Positions 1-9,597 of a DNA stretch of 64,000 nucleotides are shown here, in pieces. Location: positions 1 to 64,000 of the forward strand of contig NZ_BMUL01000008.1 of NCBI RefSeq assembly GCF_014650175.1, written 5' to 3'. The translations under genes were made by a program, and so were the position numbers. Numbering within the stretch: the first letter of the stretch is position 1; each line of letters starts with the position of its first letter. Below the pieces are notes generated by a model. That model saw only the letters and a program-made list of their open reading frames with translations. It was not told the origin of the DNA and did no database searches. This DNA comes from Streptomyces termitum. GTDB taxonomy: Bacteria > Actinomycetota > Actinomycetes > Streptomycetales > Streptomycetaceae.

Positions 1-404
1 GCCGACAGCCGCAGCCCCTCCTCACCCACGTCCGCACCCTCCAGCGAGAGCAGCAGCCCGTAACAGGTCGCCGAGGGCAGCAGATGCCCCGTCGGCTCCA
101 GGGCGCGGTCGCCGGGTGCCTGGCCGGCGGCGAGGCCGTCATAGGCGTCGGGGGCGAACCGTCCGGCCGAGAGGCCGAGATGGGGGAAGTTGCGGAAGTA
201 GTCCAGCTTGGCCAGACCCTCGGCGGCCAGCAGCGGCGGCCCGGTCACCTCCGGAGCCGCCAGCCGGACGGCGAGACCACTGAGAAGACCGTCGAGACCC
301 CGCAGCAACGCGGTGTGGACGGGATCCAGCGTGACCAGACCCGGCCCGGAATTCTTCAGGACGGGGACGGGCGGGGTCGTGGCGGTGGCGCTGGGTGTGC
401 TCAT
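1..404 (-). CDS. class-II aaRS-like amino acid:[carrier protein] ligase homologue, N-terminal part (truncated by window edge)
   Basis: Reading leftward from ATG 402-404 the frame is open to the edge of the window (134 codons seen), with an AGAGGGA ribosome binding site about 9 nt upstream. The visible protein has a low-complexity start, then DYFRNFPHLGL near residue 68 and LPSATCYGLLLSLEG near residue 108. From memory these resemble the conserved blocks of stand-alone seryl-tRNA-synthetase-like enzymes that charge an amino acid onto a carrier protein instead of tRNA. The catalytic motifs 2 and 3 would lie outside the window, so activity cannot be judged. It is divergent from the oxygenase/condensation operon at 871-6380 and probably belongs to the same pathway as the amino-acid activating step. 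Alternative: an unrelated hypothetical protein. Confidence 0.5.
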   Translation of the reverse strand, partial: MSTPSATATTPPVPVLKNSGPGLVTLDPVHTALLRGLDGLLSGLAVRLAAPEVTGPPLLAAEGLAKLDYFRNFPHLGLSAGRFAPDAYDGLAAGQAPGDRALEPTGHLLPSATCYGLLLSLEGADVGEEGLRLS

Positions 405-596
405 GGAAACCGTTCCCTCTCGGCATGGACGGTCGGTCTGCGGCGGTGCGCGGGCACGGGTCGTCCCGCCCTCCGGGCCGGTGCGGACACGGGCGCGGCG
501 ACGGGCCCGGGGCCACGCTCGCGGTCGCCGTCGACCGGGGCGCAGCGGTCACGCCGGGCCGATTGGTCGGGTCGGATCCGGCACTGCGCAGGGGGG

Positions 597-633
597 ACAT
601 TAGGACAGTCGAGCGGTAGTTGTCTAGACCACG
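597..633 (-). promoter_or_regulatory. leftward promoter overlapped by a DasR-like (dre) operator
   Basis: On the minus strand TAGACA (621-626) and TAATGT (597-602) are separated by 18 nt, a good -35/-10 pair for the gene starting at 404. The -35 lies inside AGTTGTCTAGACCACG (618-633), which matches 13 of 16 positions of the recalled DasR consensus ACTGGTCTAGACCACT. DasR is the GntR-family N-acetylglucosamine-responsive regulator of streptomycetes. Binding is inferred, not shown. Confidence 0.5.
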
Positions 634-709
634 AAAGGGAGGTCAACAGGCATGTCAGGGGCCTGTTTTCGGGCGTTTGGCCGACACGCGGGGCATACCG
701 ACGGGTCAC

Positions 710-739
710 TTGACACCGCACATGGTCTACACCAATTCT
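710..739 (+). promoter_or_regulatory. rightward promoter region with a second DasR-like operator
   Basis: A perfect TTGACA (710-715) is followed by a weak -10 (around 734-739). The spacer holds TGGTCTACACCA (723-734), 11 of 12 bases of the palindromic dre core TGGTCTAGACCA. The site would block the promoter of the operon that starts at 871. The stretch 405-870 otherwise holds no gene; I see only these two promoter/operator units and a long leader. Confidence 0.45.
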
Positions 740-870
740 TTCCCTCGTCCTCCGCGGTCCCCCCACCGTCGCCGTGCCCGCGCCGTCCCGCCGCGCGCAC
801 TCTCCGCGCGTTCCGCCGCGCCCGTCCCCCCCACGCCCGCACACCGCCCGAACCCCGTCCGGAGGAACCC

Positions 871-2004
871 TTGACGACGCCCGCCACCGCCCCGGCCCCG
901 GCCACCGCGCCCGCTTTCCCGCGCCGCCCGCGCATCCCCCGCCTGCACCGCGCGGCGACCGAGCGCCCCTACCTCAGCGACGACGGCGAGGCCTACCTCG
1001 CCGCCACGACCCTGCGCGAACTGAAGAAGACCCGCCCCCTGCGCGTCCTCTCCGAGGAGGACTTCGCGCACTGGCAGACGTACGGCTACGTCATCGTCCG
1101 CGAGGCGATACCCGCCGCCGACGCCCGCGAACTCCTCGACTTCACCTGGGACTTCCAGAACCTCAGCCCCGATGACCCCGAAGGCTGGTACGCCGACCGC
1201 CCGTTCCGCTCCGCGCTCGACCGCCAGCTCCACGTCTACGGCTTCGTCGAGGCCTACCACCACCAGCTCCTGTGGAACAGCCGGCAGTCCCAGCGGGTCT
1301 ACGACGCCTTCGTCGACGTCTGGGACTGCGAGGAGCTCTGGACCACCCTCGACCGGCTCAACCTCAACCCGCCGAACGTCCGCAACCGCGACCGGGCCCT
1401 CATCGAGCCCACCGACCGCGGCTTCGACATCGAACTGCACTGGGACATCGACACCACCCTCGGCGTCCCGCCGCAGCGCGTCCAGGGCATCATCGCCCTC
1501 AACGACACCAGCCCGGAGACCGGCGGCTTCCAGTGCTGCCCCGAACTCTTCCGCCGCTTCGACGAGTGGAAGACCCTCCAGCCCGGCGACCGCGACCCCA
1601 TCCGGCCGGACCTGGACCGCGCCGAGTACCCCGTGGTCCGCCCCGACCTGCACCCCGGCGACCTGCTCATCTGGAACGGCCTGCTCGCCCACGGCGTGGC
1701 CCGCAACACCTCGGAGAACGGCGTCCGCGCCGTCCAGTACCTCTCGATGATGCCCGCCCTGGAAGAACACGAGAAGCTGCGCCGCTCCCGCGTCGAGTCC
1801 TGGCGCCACCTGCGCACCCCCCGCTGGAACCGCACCCTCGTCGGCGACCCCGTGCTCCACGAGTCCCAGCGCTACCCCACCGCCGAACTCACCCCCCTCG
1901 GCAGCCGCCTGCTCGGCCTCACCTCCTGGCACGAGGAGGCCGGCGCCGCCCCGGAGCCCGCCGCCGCGCCGACCGGGGAGCCCGCGTGCGACGCGTCTGC
2001 CTGA
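871..2004 (+). CDS. phytanoyl-CoA dioxygenase (PhyH) family Fe(II)/2-oxoglutarate oxygenase
   Basis: A 377-residue protein starting at TTG 871, chosen because GGAGG lies 5 nt upstream (861-865). The longer reading from ATG 652 would run through the promoter and operator. The PhyH-family iron ligands are visible: the HxD pair in LHWDID at about residue 190 and the distal His in LAHGVARN at about residue 273, followed by an Arg suited to 2-oxoglutarate binding. Such enzymes hydroxylate or otherwise oxidise small molecules, often free or carrier-bound amino acids. It is first of a tightly packed operon: its stop overlaps the next start by 19 nt. The substrate is unknown; the neighbouring ligase and condensation proteins suggest a tethered or condensed amino acid. 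Confidence 0.8.
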   Translation: MTTPATAPAPATAPAFPRRPRIPRLHRAATERPYLSDDGEAYLAATTLRELKKTRPLRVLSEEDFAHWQTYGYVIVREAIPAADARELLDFTWDFQNLSPDDPEGWYADRPFRSALDRQLHVYGFVEAYHHQLLWNSRQSQRVYDAFVDVWDCEELWTTLDRLNLNPPNVRNRDRALIEPTDRGFDIELHWDIDTTLGVPPQRVQGIIALNDTSPETGGFQCCPELFRRFDEWKTLQPGDRDPIRPDLDRAEYPVVRPDLHPGDLLIWNGLLAHGVARNTSENGVRAVQYLSMMPALEEHEKLRRSRVESWRHLRTPRWNRTLVGDPVLHESQRYPTAELTPLGSRLLGLTSWHEEAGAAPEPAAAPTGEPACDASA

Positions 2005-3326
2005 CCCTCCCCACCAACCGCGCCTGCACGCCGACGATCGCGGCCGTCGCCGAGGAAGCCGCCCACGGGGCGCGGGAGTCCGGTGCCGAGGTGCACCTGC
2101 TGGTCCTGGACTCCTCGGCCCCCGCCGACCTCGCCGCCCACCGGGCGGCGGTGGCCGCGCTGCCGCCCGCGCCCGGCGTCGTCGTCCACCACCTGGACGA
2201 GGCGGAGCAGCGCGCCTTCCTGCGCGCGGCCGTCACCGCCTCCGGCGCGGGCGAGCCGGACCGGCTGCTGGAACTCCTGCTCCCCGACGGCGTGTCGTAC
2301 GGCGCCTGCACCAACCGCGCCTTCCTGGTCGCCGAGGCCCTCGGCTGCTCCTCGGTGCACCGCCGCGACTCCGACAGCCGCTACCAACTCCTCGACGGCA
2401 CACCGGTCTTCCCGATCCACCACGAGCTGGCCGCGCTCGGCCGCCCGGCGTCCGAGGTCGCCGGAGCCGTCACCCGCGCCCGGCTCGACCCCTCCCTCGC
2501 CGACCGGCCCGTCGCCCTCGTCGGCGCCTCCTTCATCGGCGAGCCGTCCGTGGACGTCGACGGCATCCGCGCCCTCGACCCGGAGGCGTACCAGGAGATC
2601 GTCGGACTCTCGCTGCCGGCCGGCACCCCGGAGATCTGGCGCCGCCACCTGGTGGACGAGGCGTTCCGGGGCGGCGGCACCGAGCCGTTCACCGCCGACC
2701 GCACCACGCTGTCCCTGGTCGCCCCGAACCGCGTGGACATGTGCAACGTCGCCCTCGGCCGGGAGGTGTACGCGCGCGTGCCGCTGCCGCCCGCCACCGA
2801 CACCATCGGCACCGACTACTTCCTCCTGCACCTGGTCCGGCACGCCCGCCTCCCCGGCGTGCTGCACAACCGGCACATCGTCAACTACTACACGCGGGAA
2901 CGGCGTTCGGACGAGGGCTTCCTCGCCTACCAGATCCGCTTCGCCAAGTACCTGCTCGCCGCGGGCCGCCTCGACGAGGTGTACGCGGGCCTCGCGGCGG
3001 CCGGCGACGACCTCCTCGACCCGGCGGGCCTGGTCCGGCCCGGCACCGTCGCCGGCCTCGCCCGCGCGAGCGCCGCCGCCGACCCGGCGGACGGCGCGGC
3101 CCGGCTCGACGTCCTGGACCGCCGCTACCGCTCCCTCGGCGGCCGGTACGCCGCCGCCGCCGACGTCTTCGCCGGGCGCCGGGACCGGCTCCTGGCCGAA
3201 GCCGGTGCCGACATGGCGGACTTCGCCCTGCTCACCGACGCCTGGGGCTCCCTGACCGCGCATGCGAAAGGCACCGCCGTGAACCACCTCCCGCGCCCCC
3301 GGACCGCCCCGGCCGTGACCCCGTGA
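1986..3326 (+). CDS. DUF6271-type protein, putative GT-A-like enzyme of the cluster
   Basis: A 446-residue protein from GTG 1986 with GGGGAG 5 nt upstream, inside the end of the preceding gene. It opens with VCLTLPTNRA, a beta-strand start typical of nucleotide-sugar enzymes, and has a DSD motif in RRDSDSRYQ at about residue 127. It ends in a helical region. I recognise the family as DUF6271 from memory; no reaction is established for it. The fold pattern (early Rossmann-like strand, DxD) hints at a glycosyltransferase-like enzyme, which is inference only. Its stop overlaps the condensation gene start (GTGA), so the two are probably translationally coupled. Confidence 0.65.
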   Translation: MRRVCLTLPTNRACTPTIAAVAEEAAHGARESGAEVHLLVLDSSAPADLAAHRAAVAALPPAPGVVVHHLDEAEQRAFLRAAVTASGAGEPDRLLELLLPDGVSYGACTNRAFLVAEALGCSSVHRRDSDSRYQLLDGTPVFPIHHELAALGRPASEVAGAVTRARLDPSLADRPVALVGASFIGEPSVDVDGIRALDPEAYQEIVGLSLPAGTPEIWRRHLVDEAFRGGGTEPFTADRTTLSLVAPNRVDMCNVALGREVYARVPLPPATDTIGTDYFLLHLVRHARLPGVLHNRHIVNYYTRERRSDEGFLAYQIRFAKYLLAAGRLDEVYAGLAAAGDDLLDPAGLVRPGTVAGLARASAAADPADGAARLDVLDRRYRSLGGRYAAAADVFAGRRDRLLAEAGADMADFALLTDAWGSLTAHAKGTAVNHLPRPRTAPAVTP

Positions 3327-5086
3327 GCGGCGTCCTCGCCCCGGACGGGGTGACCGCGGCCCGCACCGTCACCGTCCGCTACACGGGCGGCGGGGCGCGC
3401 CGGGGGCCCGTCACCATGGGCCAGGCGAACATGATCCGCTGCATCCTGCGGGACGAGCCCGACAGCATCAACATCCACGACGTGTGGCCGGTCCCCGACG
3501 GCACCGGCATGGACCGGGCCCTCGACGCCCTCGCCGCCCTCGCGGTCCGCCACGAGGCGCTGCGGACCACCTTCCCGTACGACGCCGGCACCGGGGCCGT
3601 CCCCGCCGAGCAGGTCGTCGCCCCGGACGGCGGCTTCACCGTCACCGTCCTCGACCACGACGTGCTCCCCGAGGACGTCGACGGCTACGCGGAGGCGGTC
3701 GCCCGCGCCGCCCGGGAGACCCGCTTCCGGCTCGACCTCGACTTCCCGCTGCGGCTGCGGATCCTCGCCCGCGCCGGCCGGCCCGTCCGCGTCGCCCTCG
3801 CCGCCAGCCACGCCGTCACCGACGGCAGCGCCCTCGGCGTCCTGCGCGACGAATGGCTCGCCCTGCTGGCGGGCGAGGTGCTGCCGCCGGTCTCCTCGCT
3901 CACCCCGCTCGACCTCGCCGCCGAGGAGAACAGCCCGGCCGGACGCCGCAAGTCGGCCGCCTCGCTGACCCATTGGGAGCGGATCCTGCGCACCGGACCG
4001 CAGGCGATGTTCGCCGAGGACGGCGCCCGGGGCACCGAGACCGACACCCCCGGCCTCACCCTGCGCTCGGCGCGCGGCGCGCGGGCGCTCGCCGCCGCCG
4101 CCCGCCGCACCGGCGCCCTGCCCAACACGGTGCTGCTCACCGCCTGGTGCGTGCTCACCGCCCACCGGGCCGGGCAGTCCGTCTGCGTGGCGGCGGTGCC
4201 GACCTCCAACCGCTTCCTGCCGAAGCTGGCCCGCTCCGTCAGCACCCTCTCGCAGGACGCGCTGCTCGACCTCGACGTCCGCGCGCCGTCCTTCGACGCG
4301 CTCCTCGCCAAGGCGTGGGGCGCGGCGATGAACGCGTACCGGCACAGCCGCTTCGACGCCCTCGACCTGTGGGCGCTGATCGGCCGGGTCACCGCCGAGC
4401 GCGGCAGCCAGTTCACGCGTGACGCCGTCTTCAACGACATCAGCGCCCTGCCCAGCACCCTCGCCGGCGCCGCCGCCCCCGACGCGGACGCGCCGGAGTG
4501 CGAGCTGGTCTGGGGCGCCGGGCAGTCGCTGCCCACCCGGCTGCTGACCTTCGTGTACGAGACCGAGCCGGTGCTCCGCCTCGCCACCTGGGCCGATCCC
4601 GCGCTCTTTCCCCGTCCGGCGGCCGAGGAGCTGATGACCGGCCTGGTCCGGCTCCTGGAGGCGGTCGCCGGGGACGACCTGCCGCTCGGCGCGCCCGCGC
4701 TGACCGCGGTGACGGGGGTGCGGCCGGTCGAGCGCGGCCCGGGGTGGGCCCTGGTGGACGGCTGCTGGGTCTCCCCGGCGGCCGTCGCCGGGACGCTCTC
4801 CGAGGCGCTGGGCGGCTGCCCGGTGGAGGTCGTCGTGGAGGAGACCCCCGAGGGGGCCCGGCTCACCGCCCTCATCGGCGCCGACCCGCGCTCCCGGCCC
4901 GAGGCCGGGCCGACGCCGGTCCAGGCCCACGAGGCGCTGATGCGCCTGCTGCCGGGACGTCCCGGAGTGCTGGCCCCGCACCGGTACGTGTTCGTCGAGG
5001 GCCCGCCGCGGCAGTCCGCCGCGGCGCAGCGGATTCTCAGGGAAGGAACCGGCCGGAGCCGGGAGATACGACATGACCACCGATGA
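3323..5086 (+). CDS. stand-alone condensation-domain protein with an adenylation-C-terminal-like tail
   Basis: A 587-residue protein from GTG 3323, overlapping the upstream stop by 4 nt. Residues about 20-440 look like an NRPS condensation domain. The acyl-acceptor motif is SHAVTDG at about residues 161-167, so the first His of the usual HHxxxDG is Ser while the catalytic second His and the Asp-Gly remain. The last 120 residues (from about WALVDGCW) resemble the small C-terminal subdomain of adenylating enzymes, but no adenylation core is present. It could form an amide or ester between a carrier-bound amino acid and an acceptor. Its end overlaps the MFS gene by 14 nt. Confidence 0.75.
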   Translation: MSGVLAPDGVTAARTVTVRYTGGGARRGPVTMGQANMIRCILRDEPDSINIHDVWPVPDGTGMDRALDALAALAVRHEALRTTFPYDAGTGAVPAEQVVAPDGGFTVTVLDHDVLPEDVDGYAEAVARAARETRFRLDLDFPLRLRILARAGRPVRVALAASHAVTDGSALGVLRDEWLALLAGEVLPPVSSLTPLDLAAEENSPAGRRKSAASLTHWERILRTGPQAMFAEDGARGTETDTPGLTLRSARGARALAAAARRTGALPNTVLLTAWCVLTAHRAGQSVCVAAVPTSNRFLPKLARSVSTLSQDALLDLDVRAPSFDALLAKAWGAAMNAYRHSRFDALDLWALIGRVTAERGSQFTRDAVFNDISALPSTLAGAAAPDADAPECELVWGAGQSLPTRLLTFVYETEPVLRLATWADPALFPRPAAEELMTGLVRLLEAVAGDDLPLGAPALTAVTGVRPVERGPGWALVDGCWVSPAAVAGTLSEALGGCPVEVVVEETPEGARLTALIGADPRSRPEAGPTPVQAHEALMRLLPGRPGVLAPHRYVFVEGPPRQSAAAQRILREGTGRSREIRHDHR

Positions 5087-6380
5087 CACCGCCGCGGCAC
5101 ACGGGTCCGGGGCACTGCCCAGCCCGTGGCGGTCGCGTCGTTTCCGGCTCTTCTTCACCGCCCGCAGCGCGTCGCTGCTCGCCGACGGCATGCTGATGGT
5201 CTCCGTGACCACCTCGATCCTGGCCGCCGGGTTCGGCGCGAGCGGGGTGGGGTACGCGCTCGCCGCCTGGATGGCGCCGATCGTGCTGCTGATCCTCTTC
5301 GGCGGCGTGCTCGCGGACCGGTTCACCCCGCAGCTGATGATGGTCGGCGCCGACGCGGCCCGCGTGGTGACCATGCTCGCCATGGCCGCGCTGTTCGCGC
5401 TCGGCGGCGTCGAGCTCTGGCAGATCATGGCCCTGATGGCGGTCAGCGGCGCGGCGACCGCGATGTTCCAGCCGGGTCTGGCGAGCATCGTGCCGCAGGT
5501 CGCCGAGGACATCCAGCGGGCCAACGCGCTGCTGCGGATCTCCGAGTCGCTGAGCACCCTGATCGGCCCCGGCCTTGCCGGTTTCCTCGTGGCGTACTGG
5601 ACGACGGCCGGCTCCTACCTGGTGATCGCCGCGGCCTACGCGGTGAGCGCGGGCGGCCTGCTGCCGCTGCGGCACCTCTCCGGCGCGAAGGAGGAGGGCG
5701 AGGAGGAGGACGCGCCGATGTGGCGGCGGCTCGCCACCGGCTGGCACGAGTTCCGCTCCCGCTCCTGGCTGTGGGGCGTCATCTCGCTGTGGGCGGTGTA
5801 CGGCCTCTTCGTCTTCGGCCCCTCGGTGCCGCTCGGCGCGGCCCTCCTGACCGAGCAGCACGGCGCCACCGGTTACGGCTGGATCGCGTCGGCGGACGGT
5901 CTGGGCACGATCGTCGGCGGTCTGCTCGGCATGCGGGTCCGGCCGCGCCGGCCGCTGGTGGCGGGCGTGTGCGCGATGTTCTTCTTCGTGCTGAACCCGC
6001 TGGCCCCGGCGCTGGGCTGGAACTTCGCCCTCACCGCCGCGACCGGTGTGATCGCGGGCTGCGGCTTCGCCTTCTGGGGCGTGATGTGGGCGACCAGCGT
6101 GCAGTCGCACATCCCGCTGGTGGTGCTGAGCCGGGTCTCCGCGTACGACATCGCCGGGTCGATCATGGTGATCCCGCTGGGCCGGGCGCTGGCCGGTCCC
6201 GCGGCGGAGTCCTTCGGCGCGGAGCGGGTGCTGCTCTTCTCCTCGGCGGTCTCCTTCGTGCTGCTGGCGGCCATGCTCTGCGTCCCGGCCATCCGGGGGC
6301 TCACCCGCGCGGCTCCGCAGACCGCGCGGGCCGTGCCCCGGGACGGGCAGGCCGCCGCCGTGGAACCCGCGGCCTCCTGA
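5073..6380 (+). CDS. MFS exporter, EntS/MFS_3 type
   Basis: A 435-residue protein with about 12 hydrophobic segments, starting at ATG 5073 after a GGGAG site and overlapping the condensation gene. The N-terminal WRSRRFRLFFTARSASLLADG and the loop FGGVLADRFTPQLMM are typical of the MFS_3 group, which includes enterobactin exporter EntS. As last gene of the cluster operon it most likely exports the product or confers self-protection. A strong hairpin follows directly. Confidence 0.85.
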   Translation: MTTDDTAAAHGSGALPSPWRSRRFRLFFTARSASLLADGMLMVSVTTSILAAGFGASGVGYALAAWMAPIVLLILFGGVLADRFTPQLMMVGADAARVVTMLAMAALFALGGVELWQIMALMAVSGAATAMFQPGLASIVPQVAEDIQRANALLRISESLSTLIGPGLAGFLVAYWTTAGSYLVIAAAYAVSAGGLLPLRHLSGAKEEGEEEDAPMWRRLATGWHEFRSRSWLWGVISLWAVYGLFVFGPSVPLGAALLTEQHGATGYGWIASADGLGTIVGGLLGMRVRPRRPLVAGVCAMFFFVLNPLAPALGWNFALTAATGVIAGCGFAFWGVMWATSVQSHIPLVVLSRVSAYDIAGSIMVIPLGRALAGPAAESFGAERVLLFSSAVSFVLLAAMLCVPAIRGLTRAAPQTARAVPRDGQAAAVEPAAS

Positions 6381-6417
6381 GGCAGCGGGAGCCACGCGGA
6401 AGCGGGACCACGGGGCC

Positions 6418-6452
6418 GGGCCCCGGCCGGACGGCGCGTCCGGCCGGGGCCC
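6418..6452. terminator. bidirectional terminator between MFS gene and recQ
   Basis: Perfect 15-bp stem (6418-6432 with 6438-6452) around a 5-nt loop, placed between two convergent genes. There is no U-tract, as is usual for streptomycete terminators. Confidence 0.75.
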
Positions 6453-6459
6453 GCCGCGC

Positions 6460-8577
<2,118 letters not shown>

Positions 8578-8825
8578 CCGAAAAGCCTATCCGCCCGCAC
8601 CGACGCTCCGGGCCGCCCGCCGATTCCTGTGGAGAAGCTCCGGCTCCGGCGTTTCCCCATCCCTCGTTCGGGTGATGTGGACAGGGGCGGGGAGGGGAGG
8701 TCGGGACGGCGTCTCCGTCCGGTCGTGACGCGCCGGGCGGACGTCTTGTGAGCGGCTCCCCGCCGGTGGAACGATGCCCGTGCGTCGGACCCCGCGCACC
8801 GCCCCGTCGTACCGGAGGGAACCCC

Positions 8826-9473
8826 GTGACCGACCCGCAGCCCCGACCGCCCGCCGCCGTCGTCTTCGACGCGCTGGGCGCCGCCTACGAGGAGGCGTTC
8901 GCCGGTTCCGAGGCGCACCGGCGCTCGCTGGAGCGGCTGCTGGGGCGGCTCGCGCCGGGCAGCCGGGTGCTGGACGTGGGCAGCGGCACCGGCCGGCCCA
9001 CCGCCGGAACCCTGGCGGCGGCCGGGCACGAGGTGCTGGGCGTGGACGTCTCCCCCGTCATGGTGGAGCTGGCGTCCCGGCAGGTGCCGGACGCCTCCTT
9101 CCGGCGGGCCGACATCCGGACGCTGCCGCTCGACGACGCCTCCTTCGACGCGGTCTGCGTCTACTTCTCGCTGCTCCAGCTCGACCGGGAGGAGCAGCGG
9201 GAGACGGTCCGGCGGCTGGTCCGGGCGCTGCGGCCGGGCGGGTACCTGGTGCTGGCGACCGTGCCGCTGGACGTGGAGGGCGTGGAGGCGGTCTTCATGG
9301 GGCAGCCGGTGCGCGTGAGCAGCTTCGCGGCGGCGGACCTCGTCGCGGTGGCGGAGGAGGCCGGTCTCGACGTGCTGGAGAGCGAGGAGACGCTGTTCAC
9401 CCCGGACCATCCGGACGCGGTCCCGGAGCCGCACGTCTTCCTGCACTGCCGGCGGCGGACCGCCGGTGCGTGA
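8826..9473 (+). CDS. class I SAM-dependent methyltransferase
   Basis: A 215-residue protein from GTG 8826, with GGAGGGA about 7 nt upstream. SAM-binding motif I is VLDVGSGTGRPTA (about residues 50-62). A motif IV-like region with DAVCVYFSLLQL and the usual post-motif LRPGGYLVLAT place it in the Methyltransf_11/25 group. The substrate is not evident. It is divergent from recQ; the roughly 250 nt between them hold only the promoters. Confidence 0.85.
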   Translation: MTDPQPRPPAAVVFDALGAAYEEAFAGSEAHRRSLERLLGRLAPGSRVLDVGSGTGRPTAGTLAAAGHEVLGVDVSPVMVELASRQVPDASFRRADIRTLPLDDASFDAVCVYFSLLQLDREEQRETVRRLVRALRPGGYLVLATVPLDVEGVEAVFMGQPVRVSSFAAADLVAVAEEAGLDVLESEETLFTPDHPDAVPEPHVFLHCRRRTAGA

Positions 9474-9585
9474 CCCCGGGCACGGTCCGTCCGGCACCAT
9501 GCACGGCCGGTGCGATGGATCAAGGGCGACCCGGAGAGGCCAAGGTCACAGCTGATCGGGCTGCTGCTCCTTTGCGCGGCTGACC

Positions 9586-9591
9586 TAGGCT
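9586..9591 (+). promoter_or_regulatory. -10 box of a leaderless mutA transcript
   Basis: TAGGCT ends 6 nt before the mutA ATG and no Shine-Dalgarno sequence is present, the arrangement of leaderless transcripts. Confidence 0.4.
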
Positions 9592-9597
9592 CCGGGC

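Noticed and set aside
652..870. N-terminal extension of the PhyH gene from ATG 652
   Set aside because: It would translate the promoter and operator region; TTG 871 has a proper GGAGG and matches family length.
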